From the NCBI GenBank assembly GCA_017302435.1, contig JAFLDL010000001.1, forward strand, positions 1-64,000: a DNA stretch of 64,000 bases, given 5' to 3'. Positions 1-10,000 of this stretch are shown here, in pieces (within the stretch, counting starts at the first letter, position 1; each line of letters opens with the position of its first letter). The stretch is from Candidatus Accumulibacter necessarius (GTDB lineage Bacteria > Pseudomonadota > Gammaproteobacteria > Burkholderiales > Rhodocyclaceae). The notes under the pieces were generated by a model. That model was not told where the DNA came from, ran no database searches, and saw only the letters and a program-made list of their open reading frames with translations. Both the position numbers and the translations under genes were made by a program.

Positions 1-1
1 C

Positions 2-121
2 GCCTACCGATTCAACCGCCGATTCGATCTCAGGACCTTGAACGCGCGGCTCCTGCTCGCCGCCGTAGCCTGCTCGCCGCTGCCCCAGCGCTCGATTCGG
101 GCGGCTGACGTTCATTGCTAA
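2..121 (+). CDS. IS1595-type transposase, C-terminal end only (cut by window edge)
   Basis: The window begins inside an open frame whose last 39 codons read AYRFNRRFDLRTL... and stop at TAA 119-121. The YRFNRRF(D/N)L signature followed by a hydrophobic, Arg/Pro-containing tail is what I know from the C-terminus of IS1595/ISXO2-like DDE transposases. Only the tail is visible, so the element cannot be called intact or broken. No second copy or left end lies in the window. The assignment rests on this short motif; an unrelated protein tail is possible but less likely. Confidence 0.6.
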   Translation, partial: AYRFNRRFDLRTLNARLLLAAVACSPLPQRSIRAADVHC

Positions 122-147
122 TCAGGTTAAAGAATAGCGCTAATCAG
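117..147. repeat. Short direct repeat GCTAATCAG x2 at the end of the transposase gene
   Basis: The nonamer GCTAATCAG occurs at 117-125, overlapping the transposase stop codon, and again at 139-147. This may be part of the right end of the insertion sequence or its target junction. The rest of 148-337 holds no convincing gene; an open frame from 115 has no family features. The left end of the element is outside the window, so terminal inverted repeats cannot be tested here. Confidence 0.35.
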
Positions 148-337
148 CTATACTCTTGCCGCTGCGATTTGATTTTCTATTTTTCGGTTGGAGAGCCGGC
201 CGCTGTGCATCATGACGGCATCCGGCCTGCTCGCGAACGAGCCCGCGCCTGCCGCGGTGGCGAGCAACCCTGGCTGGATCACGTGTTTGCAGCCGTAGCA
301 TTGACAAGCGGTTCATGGAAAGGCGGGAGGCGATGGC

Positions 338-1198
338 ATGACCCCTGAGGCAGCGTTGCAGCATTGGCTAGATCAGCGTCTCGACGCGGCAAGTGCGCAA
401 TGGTTGCGCGAATCCGTGGCGACGCTGAAGGGCGGGGGCACGGATCGCGACCTGTTCCGCTGCATCAGCCTGGCTTCCCGCAAGCTCGGAAAGGCGCCTC
501 TGGCGCTCGATGCGACGGCGCTGGCCGTCGCCGAGAAGGCGCGGCCGGGCTGGGATCCGGCGCCATGGACCGTCGACCAGGCCGCACGCATCCGCCTGCT
601 GCTCGCGGCGGCGACCGACAGCGATACCTTTGTGCGCCGCCTTGACCAACTTTGCGCCACAGCGGATCTGGACGAACTGGTGGCGTTCTACTGCGGCTTG
701 CCGATCTACCCGGATCCTCCCCGCCATCGCCTGCGTGCGGCCGAAGGCCTGCGCACGAACATGAAGGTGGTATTCGAGGCGGTCGCACACCGCAATCCCT
801 ATCCTGCCGAGCAGCTGCCGGAAGATGCCTGGAACCAGATGGTGCTGAAGGCGCTTTTCGTCGGCAGTACGCTTGCCCCGATCGTCGGTCTGGACAGCCG
901 GGCCAATGCCACCCTCGCGCGCATGCTCGGCGACTACGCGCATGAACGCTGGTCTGCCGGCCGGCAGGTGAGCCCGGAACTGTGGCGGTGCGTGGGTCCA
1001 TTCGCGTCGGGTCCGTTGCTCGCGGACCTTGGACGGGTGCTGGAGACGGGCACGCCGCCCGAGCGCGCCGCTGCCGTGCTCGCCTTGCGCAGCGCCTCCG
1101 ATCCCGAAGCCCGCCACCTCCTCGATCGCCATGCCGCATTGCGTGACGCCGTGGCGGCGCGCGGCATCGACTGGAAATCCGCACTCGAGTTCAACTGA
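338..1198 (+). CDS. eboA: EboA domain-containing protein
   Basis: A 286-residue protein, mostly alpha-helical by composition, resembling EboA, the first protein of the ebo cluster. That cluster is described in cyanobacteria, where it is linked to export of a scytonemin precursor, and is also found in eustigmatophyte-associated and other bacteria. No catalytic motif is recognisable. The ATG at 338 has GGGAGG at 325-330, which decides the start. The next gene starts 17 bp after the stop and encodes the TatD-like EboB type, the usual partner, so the two are probably co-transcribed. Molecular function is unknown. The other ebo genes (UbiA-like, dehydroquinate-synthase-like and others) are not in this window. 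Confidence 0.75.
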   Translation: MTPEAALQHWLDQRLDAASAQWLRESVATLKGGGTDRDLFRCISLASRKLGKAPLALDATALAVAEKARPGWDPAPWTVDQAARIRLLLAAATDSDTFVRRLDQLCATADLDELVAFYCGLPIYPDPPRHRLRAAEGLRTNMKVVFEAVAHRNPYPAEQLPEDAWNQMVLKALFVGSTLAPIVGLDSRANATLARMLGDYAHERWSAGRQVSPELWRCVGPFASGPLLADLGRVLETGTPPERAAAVLALRSASDPEARHLLDRHAALRDAVAARGIDWKSALEFN

Positions 1199-1215
1199 CC
1201 CAAGGGAGAAGAGCG

Positions 1216-2142
1216 ATGCGTTTCATCGACCCGCATATCCACATGGCGGCACGCACCACGGACGACTACGAACGGATGGTTGCCGCCGGCATTGTCGCTG
1301 TCATCGAACCCGCCTTCTGGCTTGGGCAGCCGCGTACCAGCGTCGGTAGCTACATCGACTATCTGTCGAGCATCGTCGGCTGGGAGCGCTTCCGCGCCTC
1401 GCAGTTCGGCATCCGTCACTACTGCACCATCGGGCTGAACAGCAAGGAGGCCAATAACGAGGCGCTCGCCGAACAGGTGATGGATATCCTGCCGCGCTAC
1501 CTGGCCAAGGAGGGCGTGGTTGCCGTCGGCGAAATCGGCTACGACGACCAGACGGTGAGCGAGGACAAGTACTACCGTGCCCAGCTCGCACTTGCCTGCG
1601 AGTTCGACATGCTCGTAATGGTGCACACGCCGCACCGGGACAAGAAGTCCGGCACGATCCGCAGCATGGACGTGGCGATCGAGATGGGCATGGCTCCCGG
1701 GCGGGTGATCATCGACCACAACAACGAGGAGACCGTGCGCGACGTGCTCGACCGCGGCTTCTGGGCTGGCTTCACGATCTATCCCAATACCAAGATGGGC
1801 AACGAACGGATGGTCGAGATCGTTCGTCAGTATGGATCCGAGCGCATCTTCGTTGACTCAAGTGCCGACTGGGGTGTCTCTGATCCGTTGGCGGTGCCGA
1901 AGACCGCGCGGCTCATGCTCGAGCGAGGCATCCCACAGCAGGACGTGGAGGCGACGTGCTACGGCAACGCGCTCGCCGCCTACGGGCAGAGCGGCCAGAT
2001 GCTTGAGTCGCACTGGCTGGCGCCCGCGCCCATAGACCAGCGCACCCTGTTTGAGGGCAACTCGGTATTGCGTGGGCAGTCACCGCGCGTTGGCGCCTTG
2101 CCCGAGATCCCCGAACGTGTCGAAACGATGGTTTTCAAATAG
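1216..2142 (+). CDS. eboB: TatD family metal-dependent hydrolase (EboB-like)
   Basis: A 308-residue TIM-barrel amidohydrolase of the TatD family. Metal-ligand motifs run in the usual order: DPHIH near residue 5, VGEIGYDD near 103, VHTPH near 136, DHNNEE near 169 and DSSADWG near 216. TatD enzymes are metal-dependent nucleases or hydrolases, but the substrate of the Ebo subtype is not established. The pairing with an EboA protein 17 bp upstream places it in the ebo group, not with housekeeping TatD. The ATG at 1216 is preceded by GGGAGAAG. It is followed by about 130 bp without a gene, then the convergent citrate synthase homologue. Confidence 0.75.
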   Translation: MRFIDPHIHMAARTTDDYERMVAAGIVAVIEPAFWLGQPRTSVGSYIDYLSSIVGWERFRASQFGIRHYCTIGLNSKEANNEALAEQVMDILPRYLAKEGVVAVGEIGYDDQTVSEDKYYRAQLALACEFDMLVMVHTPHRDKKSGTIRSMDVAIEMGMAPGRVIIDHNNEETVRDVLDRGFWAGFTIYPNTKMGNERMVEIVRQYGSERIFVDSSADWGVSDPLAVPKTARLMLERGIPQQDVEATCYGNALAAYGQSGQMLESHWLAPAPIDQRTLFEGNSVLRGQSPRVGALPEIPERVETMVFK

Positions 2143-2274
2143 GGGGTCGGCGCTGTCGGCGAGTGGGGCCTCCCCTGGTGGGTGCCGCTATCACCCGACT
2201 GGCCGCCTGCTGCCCGGACCGTTCGCTGACCAGCCTGCTCCTGCTACCTTGGCGCATGCGGCAATGACGGTTCT

Positions 2275-3579
2275 TCAGCCGTTTCTGGAAGGCGACAACG
2301 CCATCAGGTGACGCCTGCTCACACCGGTGTAGAGCTGGCGCGGGCGGGCGATCTTGAATTCCGCATCGTCCAGCATTTCTTCCCAGTGTGCCATCCAGCC
2401 AGGCGTGCGGGCGAGGGCGAGGGTGCAGGCGAACATCGAGGGTGGAATGCCGAGTGCCTTCTGCAGGATGCCGGAATAGAAGTCGACGTTTGGGTAGAGT
2501 TTGTGCTCGACGAAATAGGGATCCTCGAGCGCAACTTTTTCAAGTGCCCTTGCCACCTTGAAGAGGCGATGATCCTCCAGCCCGAGTTCGGGCAGGATCT
2601 CGTCGCACACTTCGCGCAGCAGCTTTGCCCGCGGATCGAAGCTGCTGTACACCGAGGGGCCGAAGCCCGTCAGCCGGAAGCTGTCGCGTTCGTCTCTGGC
2701 GCGGGCGACGAACTGAGCGACGCACGAGACGTCGCCGATTGCCGCCAGCTGCGCCAGGCAGGCCTCGCTGGCCCCGCCATGCGCCGGGCCGGAGAGGCTG
2801 GCGATGGCTGCGGAAACGCAGGCGAACGGATTGGCACCCGATGAACCAGCCATGCGCACGGTCGACGTCGAGGCATCCTGCCCGTATTCGGCGTGCACGA
2901 TGAGCAGCCTGTCGAGCGCGCGCACGAGGACCGGGTTCGGTCGGAAGGCTTCGCGGGGGGTGGCGAACATCATGTAGAGAAAGTTGGCGGCGTAGCCGAG
3001 ATCGTGGCGCGGGCTCATGAAGGGCTCGCCGATCGAGTATTTGTAGGCCATGGCGACAATCGTCGGCATCCTGGCCACAATGCGATGGAAGCTGAGGTTA
3101 CGTTCCTCGGCATCGGAGAAATCCGCTGCTTCATGATGGAAGGCCGACAAGGCGCCGACCACGCCAACCATGACCGACATCGGTCGGGCATCTCGCCGGA
3201 AGCCCTGGTAAAACTTGACCATCTGCTCGTGTACCGGGGCATTCTTTCGGATCGCAGCGTCAAACGCCTGTTTCTGCCGGGTATCTGGCAGCTCGCCATT
3301 CTTCAGCAGACAGGCGACCTCGAGAAAGTCGCAATGCCTGGCAAGCTGCTCGACCGGATAGCCGCGATAAAGAAGCTCACCCTGCTGGCCATCAATGAAG
3401 GTGATTTTCGACTTGCAACTCGCGGTCGACTCGAAGCCCGAGTCGTAGGCGAAGCGCCCGGTCCTCGTGCCCAGCGTACGAATATCGAGACAATCCCGGC
3501 CGTGCGTTGGCACGATGACCGGGAAATGCACGGGAGTCTCCCCGGGTACGGTCAAGGTGGCCTTGCGTTCGGTTGCCAT
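2275..3579 (-). CDS. Citrate synthase-family protein with altered active site
   Basis: A 434-residue protein of the type II (GltA-like) citrate synthase family, close to full family length. Conserved blocks include GSSGANPFAC, GPAHGGASEA (His267, equivalent to E. coli His264), PNVDFYSG (Asp365, equivalent to Asp362), LALARTPGW and ARPRQLYTG. The block normally reading GFGHRVY is GFGPSVY, so the second catalytic His (E. coli His305) is Pro308 and the next Arg is Ser. The oxaloacetate-binding block HADHEQ is HAEYGQ, replacing E. coli His229 by Tyr232. Ordinary citrate formation is therefore doubtful; a divergent paralogue with another substrate or a regulatory role is possible. The start is ATG 3579 with GAGAGGAG upstream; a longer in-frame extension to 3810 lacks family sequence. 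It stands alone on the minus strand. Confidence 0.85.
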   Translation of the reverse strand: MATERKATLTVPGETPVHFPVIVPTHGRDCLDIRTLGTRTGRFAYDSGFESTASCKSKITFIDGQQGELLYRGYPVEQLARHCDFLEVACLLKNGELPDTRQKQAFDAAIRKNAPVHEQMVKFYQGFRRDARPMSVMVGVVGALSAFHHEAADFSDAEERNLSFHRIVARMPTIVAMAYKYSIGEPFMSPRHDLGYAANFLYMMFATPREAFRPNPVLVRALDRLLIVHAEYGQDASTSTVRMAGSSGANPFACVSAAIASLSGPAHGGASEACLAQLAAIGDVSCVAQFVARARDERDSFRLTGFGPSVYSSFDPRAKLLREVCDEILPELGLEDHRLFKVARALEKVALEDPYFVEHKLYPNVDFYSGILQKALGIPPSMFACTLALARTPGWMAHWEEMLDDAEFKIARPRQLYTGVSRRHLMALSPSRNG

Positions 3580-4032
3580 GATTTCGCTCCTCTCCAGATG
3601 TTTTGACAGCAGTACGGCTCTTTTCAAGCTTGAAGCTGCGCAGCCTCTCTCCGCCTTCGGCCTGCGCGCCTTCCCGCATGGCTGGCAGGGCGATCGCCGC
3701 CCCCTTTTGGGGCTTGGCGCCAACTTGGCGCACCGGCCTTGTGCCCATTGCTGCTCCGGGATCCGTTCTCCTGCCCGGCTCCCGGCTGCTCTCGGCGACG
3801 GCTGCTGCAAGTGGCAGCACTTTCCTCCCGGTGTTCAGCCGCAATCGATCACGGCACGCTTCGCCTGAATCCAAGCAAAACACATACCAAGCGGAAACCA
3901 GCCTTGCACGAATCTTGCTTGAGGTGGTTGAAACCCTTTCGATCAGGCGCCAGGCGGCACTGCACGGTCCGGCCTGAGAGAGTAGCCCGACCCGCATTTG
4001 CGGGCCTTGTTGATTGATCAGCGGAGTACGAG
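3580..4032. other. Intergenic region between divergent citrate synthase homologue and glnD unit
   Basis: About 450 bp without a supported gene. It must hold the minus-strand leader of the citrate synthase homologue, where GAGAGGAG gives the ribosome site just upstream of 3579, and the plus-strand promoter of the 4033/glnD unit. A small dyad CCCGC-ATTT-GCGGG sits at 3991-4004 and a CAAGCTTG palindrome near 3627-3634. I see no clear -10/-35 pair and no RNA gene. Confidence 0.4.
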
Positions 4033-4365
4033 ATGAAACTACCGATGGTGCTTCCCTGGCTTGCCCACAGGGCCGGCGTGAGTGACAGCCGCGCCGAAGC
4101 GCTGTGGCAGCAAGCGACTTGTCAGGCGGAATTGATGACCGGCGAGCGAGGCAGCTCCTGTTATTGGGGCGCTGCGCTACAGATCCTGCTCGATCTGCTC
4201 GAACAGGAGCGCTTGACCACCTACCCTTTGTTTGCCTGGCCCTGGCTGCTGATGCGAGGCAGCGTGCGGCACTGGTCCTGGTTGGCCAGGCACTGGCTGG
4301 CGCCGACAGCCTTCGTGCCCCTCCTGCGCGCCTATCGAGCGGCGCCAGCCGGCGGACGGCGATGA
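4033..4365 (+). CDS. Small conserved-looking protein of unknown function upstream of glnD
   Basis: A 110-residue protein I do not recognise. It is rich in Trp, Leu and Arg, with a hydrophobic stretch around residues 43-90 (including [10 protein letters not shown]), but no clear export signal. It has a GGAG ribosome site at 4022-4025 ahead of ATG 4033. Its TGA overlaps the ATG of glnD in an ATGA arrangement at 4362-4365, which suggests translational coupling. That coupling and the good ribosome site are the main reasons for calling it real; a role linked to GlnD is only an inference. Confidence 0.6.
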   Translation: MKLPMVLPWLAHRAGVSDSRAEALWQQATCQAELMTGERGSSCYWGAALQILLDLLEQERLTTYPLFAWPWLLMRGSVRHWSWLARHWLAPTAFVPLLRAYRAAPAGGRR

Positions 4366-6962
4366 AGACCGAGGTCGTCGCGCGCCAGGCCTTGACCGAG
4401 TCCTTGAAGACCCGCCTGCAGGATGGACAGCGGGTGATCCGCGAGCAGTATCTCGCCGAGCGTGATGCCGCGCGACTGCTGCACCAACGCTGCCGCTTGA
4501 TTGACGAAGTCCTCTGCAAACTCTGGCACGAACTGGCCATGCCGCCTGCGCTCGCACTGATTGCAGTCGGCGGTTACGGTCGAGGCGAGCTGTACCCGGC
4601 GTCGGACGTCGATCTGCTGATCCTGCTGCCGGAGCAGGCCGACAGCTTGCTGGCCGCGCAACTCGAGCAACTGGTCTGCCTCTTCTGGGACATTGGCCTC
4701 GAAATCGGCCACAGCGTGCGCACCATCGAGCAGTGTCTGGAGGAGGCTGCCGGCGACATCACGGTTCAGACAGCGATGATCGAATCCCGCCTGCTGACCG
4801 GCAGTGCCAGGCTCTTCGCAGGCTTCTCGTCGATTGTCAAGGGCAGTCTGGACGCACGCGTTTTTTTCCAGACCAAGCGGGTGGAGCAGGAAGACCGTCA
4901 TCAGCGCTTCAGCGACACGCCCTACAGCCTGGAAGCGAACTGCAAGGACGGGCCCGGGGGACTGCGCGATCTGCAGCTGATCCTGTGGATTGCTCAGGCA
5001 GCGGGCTACGGCAAGTGCTGGAAGGATCTCGAGCAGCGCGGCTTCATCACCGACGAGGAGGGGCGAGTCCTCGAAACCTGCGAGGCCTTCCTGCGTCTGC
5101 TGCGTACGCAGCTACACCTGCAAGCCGGGCGCCGGGAAGATCGCCTGCTCTTCGAGTACCAGACGGCACTCGCCGAGCAACTCGGTTTCGCTGCCACGGC
5201 CACGCGCCGGTCCAGCGAGCAACTGATGCAGCAATACTACCGGACAGCCAAGACCGTCACCCAGATCAACGCCATCCTGCTTCAGAACATTGGCGCGGCG
5301 CTTTTTCCGCCTCCCGATGAGCCGCCGCAGCCAATCAATGAGCGCTTCCAGAATGTCCACGAGTTTCTCGACGTGATCGATGAGGAGGTGTTCAACGCAA
5401 GACCTGCGGCCATTCTCGAGGCCTTTCTGCTTCTCCAGGAACATGCCGAACTGAAGGGGATGACTGCGCGCGCTCAACGCGCTCTGTGGCGCGCGCGCCA
5501 GCTGATCGACGACGAATTCCGCCGCGAGCCGGAGAACCGCACGCGCTTCCTGGCTATTTTCAAGCAGGAGCATCGGCTGCTGCAGGTCTTCCGGCGGATG
5601 AACCAGTCCGGCGTTCTGGGTCGCTATCTGCCTGGCTTCGGACGCATTGTCGGCCAAATGCAGCACGATCTGTTCCACGTCTATACCGTCGATCAGCACA
5701 TTCTGCAGGTGGTGCGCAACCTGCGCCGCTTTGCGATGGCGGAGTTCGCGCACGAGTACCCGTTCTGCAGTCGCCTGATCAGCGACTTCGGCGATCCCTG
5801 GATCCTTTACATTGCGGCCCTGTTTCACGATATCGCCAAGGGGCGTGGCGGTGATCATTCCGAGCTCGGAGCGATCGATGCACAGGCGTTTTGTGCGGAT
5901 CACGGGGTGGGCGCTGAAGACACGGAACTGATCGTCTGGCTGGTTCGCCAGCATCTCCTGATGTCCCGCGTGGCGCAGAAGCAGGACCTTTCCGACCCTG
6001 CCGTGGTGGGCGATTTCGCCCGCATTGTCGGCGACGAACGCCATCTGATCGCACTCTATCTGCTGACCGTGGCCGATATCCGCGGCACCAGCCCGAAGGT
6101 CTGGAATACCTGGAAGGGGCAGCTGCTCGAACAACTGTTCAGGGCGACCCGTCGCTGCCTGCTGTCGAGTGACGCGACGCTGATGACCGGCGGCGCCATC
6201 GCGCAGAGACAGCGGGAAGCGCAACGTCTGATGCGCTATTTCGCGTTGCCAGAAGCCGCGCACGAAGCTCTGTGGGAGCAGCTCGATACGGTGTATTTCC
6301 TGCGTCAATCGGCCGAGGAAATCGCCTGGCACGCGCGCGCGCTGCACGATCGCATCGACACCGACCAGCCGGTGGTCAGGGCGCGCCTCAATCCGCTTGG
6401 CGAGGGCCTGGAAGTGATGGTGTACACGCTCGATCAGGCGGACCTCTTTCTGCGCATGGTCGGATTTTTCAGCCGTGCCGGCTACAGCATCGTCGACGCC
6501 AGGATCCACACCACGCATCACGGCTACGCCCTCGACACCTTCATGCTGCTTGACGTCAGTGGTCGTGACGGCGACCGTGAAATGATCAGCTACGTCGAGC
6601 ACGAACTTGGCGATCGACTGGCGCACCAGGCACCTCCGGATGTGCCCGCAAACGGGCGCATTTCACGGCAGGTCAGGCACTTCCCGATTCAACCGCTGGT
6701 CAGCATCCAGCCGCTGGTCAGTCTCGAAGCCGACGAGACCGGGAAGTTGTTTGTGCTGACCGTTGTCGCCGCGGATCGCCCGGGCTTGCTCTTCATTGTT
6801 GCGCGAGAACTGGCCGGACATGGCGCCAGCCTGCATACGGCCAAGATTGCCACGCTGGGTGAGCGGGTCGAAGACACCTTCCTGATCAGCGGCGGGCATC
6901 TCGAGGAAAGCACCAGCCGTGTCAGGCTGGAAACCGAATTGCTGAAGCAATTGCAACTCTGA
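4362..6962 (+). CDS. glnD: [Protein-PII] uridylyltransferase / uridylyl-removing enzyme GlnD
   Basis: An 866-residue bifunctional nitrogen sensor that uridylylates PII proteins when glutamine is low and removes UMP when it is high. The nucleotidyltransferase motif [17 protein letters not shown] lies at residues 70-86. The PII-uridylyl-transferase linker follows. The HD hydrolase motif [16 protein letters not shown] is near residue 488. Two C-terminal ACT domains for glutamine sensing lie at about 680-760 and 790-866. The length matches the family (about 860-890). I chose ATG 4362, which overlaps the stop of the preceding small gene; an in-frame extension back to 4104 would run through that gene and lacks GlnD sequence. 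Function is firm from family knowledge. The sigma-54-type urt promoter at 59.5 kb is a plausible downstream target of the same cascade. Confidence 0.97.
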   Translation: MKTEVVARQALTESLKTRLQDGQRVIREQYLAERDAARLLHQRCRLIDEVLCKLWHELAMPPALALIAVGGYGRGELYPASDVDLLILLPEQADSLLAAQLEQLVCLFWDIGLEIGHSVRTIEQCLEEAAGDITVQTAMIESRLLTGSARLFAGFSSIVKGSLDARVFFQTKRVEQEDRHQRFSDTPYSLEANCKDGPGGLRDLQLILWIAQAAGYGKCWKDLEQRGFITDEEGRVLETCEAFLRLLRTQLHLQAGRREDRLLFEYQTALAEQLGFAATATRRSSEQLMQQYYRTAKTVTQINAILLQNIGAALFPPPDEPPQPINERFQNVHEFLDVIDEEVFNARPAAILEAFLLLQEHAELKGMTARAQRALWRARQLIDDEFRREPENRTRFLAIFKQEHRLLQVFRRMNQSGVLGRYLPGFGRIVGQMQHDLFHVYTVDQHILQVVRNLRRFAMAEFAHEYPFCSRLISDFGDPWILYIAALFHDIAKGRGGDHSELGAIDAQAFCADHGVGAEDTELIVWLVRQHLLMSRVAQKQDLSDPAVVGDFARIVGDERHLIALYLLTVADIRGTSPKVWNTWKGQLLEQLFRATRRCLLSSDATLMTGGAIAQRQREAQRLMRYFALPEAAHEALWEQLDTVYFLRQSAEEIAWHARALHDRIDTDQPVVRARLNPLGEGLEVMVYTLDQADLFLRMVGFFSRAGYSIVDARIHTTHHGYALDTFMLLDVSGRDGDREMISYVEHELGDRLAHQAPPDVPANGRISRQVRHFPIQPLVSIQPLVSLEADETGKLFVLTVVAADRPGLLFIVARELAGHGASLHTAKIATLGERVEDTFLISGGHLEESTSRVRLETELLKQLQL

Positions 6963-7081
6963 GTTGTCACGGCGATGCACCATTGCAGGGCGTTCATTGC
7001 CGAAATTCCGCCTAAATGATGCCTGTGATCTGGATCGATTCTTGCTAGCATCCTGTGTGATCCTTTGCTCCGGAGTTGACC

Positions 7082-10000
7082 GTGTCCATTCATGTTGCCC
7101 TCAATCACCGTACACACTACCGTTACGACCGTCTGATTGCGCTTTCGCCACAGGTGGTTCGCCTGCGGCCGGCACCGCACTCGCGTACGCCCATCCTCAG
7201 CTACTCGCTGAAGGTCACCCCGGCGCAGCATTTCATCAACTGGCAGCAGGATCCGCAGGCGAACTACCTGGCGCGCCTGGTTTTTCCCGAGAAGACGCGC
7301 GAGTTTTGTGTCGAAGTCGACCTGGTGGTCAGCATGTCGGTGATCAACCCCTTCGACTTCTTTCCCGAGCCCTATGCCGCGACATTCCCTTTCCAGTACC
7401 AGGACTGGCAACAGGAAGAGCTCGAACCCTACCTGCACCGCCTGCCGCTGACGCCCCTCCTGCGAGGTTTCCTGGATACGGTGCCCTCGGCACCGCGGGC
7501 CAGCGTCGACTTTCTGGTCGACCTCAATCAGCAGGTACAACGTGCGGTCGGCTATGTCATCCGGCTTGAGCCTGGCGTCCAGACACCTGAGGAGACCCTC
7601 GAACTGGCGCGTGGCTCGTGCCGTGATTCGGCCTGGCTGCTGGTGCAGGTGCTGCGTCATCTGGGGCTGGCAGCACGCTTCGTCTCCGGCTATCTGATCC
7701 AGTTGGTACCCGACGTGAAGTCGCTCGACGGGCCTTCCGGCACCGATCATGACTTCACCGATTTGCACGCCTGGTGCGAGGTGTACCTGCCGGGAGCTGG
7801 CTGGATTGGCCTCGACCCGACCTCGGGCCTGTTCGCCGGCGAGGGGCACATCCCGCTGGCGTGCTCGCCGCAACCGTCGTCGGCAGCACCGATCACGGGC
7901 TTCACCGAGGCCTGCGAATGCGAATTCGAGCACCACATGAAGATCGAACGCGTTTGGGAGGCGCCGCGGGTGACCCGGCCGTACAGCGAGGAGCAGTGGT
8001 CGGCAATCGAGGCGCTGGGCCATCAGATCGATGCCGAGCTGGCTGGCGGCGACGTCCGTCTGACGATGGGCGGTGAACCGACCTTTGTCTCGATCGACGA
8101 CCATGACGGTGCGGAATGGAACATCGATGCCCTCGGGCCGACCAAGCGGACGCGGGCAGCGGAAGTCTTTCACCGTCTGCGTGAGAAGTATGCGCCGCAG
8201 GGGTTGCAGCACTTCGGTCAGGGCAAGTGGTATCCGGGCGAGCAACTGCCGCGCTGGTCACTGAACTGCTACTGGCGGCGCGACGGCCAGCCGGTGTGGA
8301 ACAATCCCGCGCTGTATGCCGACGAGACCCGCGACTACGGCGCCGATGACGTTCTCGCCGGGCGCTTCCTGCACCAGCTCGCCGAGCGGCTGGCGGTCAA
8401 CCCGAAGCATGTTTTTCCGGCCTGCGAGGATGTTTTCTACTACCTCTGGCGTGAGCACCGTCTGCCAGCCAACGTGGACCCCTTTCGTTCCCGCCTCGAT
8501 GACCCGCTTGAACGCGAGCGCTTGGCGAAGGTTTTTCGTCAGGGACTCGACAAGGTGGTCGGCTATGTCCTGCCACTGAAGCGCGATCCCCAGACTGGCT
8601 GGCGGAGCGGCCAGTGGTTCCTGCGCAGTGGTCGCTGCTACCTGGTGCCGGGCGATTCACCGATCGGTTATCGCTTGCCGCTAGACTCACAGCCCTGGGT
8701 GGCCAAAGAGGACTATCCCTACATCCACGCACCCGATCCGACGCAGGCTTTCCCGCCGCTGCGTCCGCATGCCGAGATCAGGGCTCAGGTAGTCATCAGC
8801 CACAGCGAGAGCCTGGCTGCCGAGCAGGCCGCCGTCACCGGCGAGCATTTCGCCGAGCGGGCGCTCGAACGACTGTCGGACGCGTTGACGCACGTCGGCG
8901 AAGAAGGTGGCGCTCGACTCCTGCCGGTGACGACACCGGCGGCAGCCGTGACGCGTACGTCCGTTTCGGCGCAAGCCCGCAACGGCGTGTTGTATATCTT
9001 CATGCCGCCGACCGAAACGCTCGACGACTATCTCGAACTGGTGGCAGCCGTCGAAGCCACTGCCGAGGCGCTCGCCTCGCCGATCATCGTCGAAGGTTAC
9101 GAGCCGCCGTCCGATCCACGACTGACCAACTTCCGTGTCACCCCCGACCCCGGGGTGATCGAAGTCAACATTCAGCCGTCTGCCACCTGGGATGAACTGG
9201 TGGAAAGGACGACGCATCTCTATGAGGCGGCGCACCTGTCGCGCTTGTGCACCGAGAAGTTCATGCTCGACGGCCGCCATACGGGCACCGGCGGCGGCAA
9301 CCATTTCGTTTTCGGTGGGGCCACCGCCCTCGACTCGCCATTCCTCCGCCGCCCTGACCTGTTGCGCAGCCTGATCAGTTACTGGCACAACCACCCGTCG
9401 CTGTCGTATCTTTTTTCGGGCCTGTTCATTGGCCCGACCAGTCAGTCGCCGCGCGTCGATGAGGCACGCAATGATTCGGTGTATGAACTCGAGATCGCTT
9501 TCAGCCAGTTCCCGCCGCCGTCAGGCGATGGCAGTGAGTGCGTCGCGCCCTGGGTCATCGACCGCGTGCTGCGCAACCTGCTGATTGACTCGACCGGCAA
9601 CACGCATCGCGCGGAGTTCTGTATCGACAAGCTCTACTCACCCGACGGCCCGACCGGCCGCCTCGGACTGCTCGAGATGCGCGCTTTCGAAATGCCGCCG
9701 CATGCACGCATGTCGTTGGCCCAGCAACTGCTGCTGCGGGCATTGATCGCGCGCTTCTGGCGCTCGCCGTACGCGCCGGAGCGGCTGGTCCGCTGGGGGA
9801 CCGAGCTACACGACCGCTTCATGCTGCCCCACTTCGTCCAGCAGGACTTCGACGACGTCATTGCCGAGATGCGTGCTGCCGGCTATCCGCTCGAGAGCGT
9901 GTGGTTTGCGCCGCATTTCGAGTTCCGTTTTCCGGTGCACGGCAGCATTTCGGCACAGGGCATCGACCTGGAACTGCGACACGCGCTCGAACCGTGGCAT

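Noticed and set aside
3991-4004. Dyad CCCGC-ATTT-GCGGG as a terminator
   Set aside because: The stem is only 5 bp and no T-run follows; it also lies upstream of a gene rather than after one.
4104-4361. Longer start for GlnD
   Set aside because: The extension lies inside the preceding small gene and does not resemble GlnD; ATG 4362 with the ATGA overlap fits family length.
5112-6626. A 504-codon minus-strand open frame inside glnD
   Set aside because: It is antisense to conserved GlnD domains, with low-stop codon bias as its only support.
7076-7081. TTG 7076 as the start of the transglutaminase-DUF2126 gene
   Set aside because: It abuts the GGAG ribosome site; GTG 7082, two codons on, has correct spacing.
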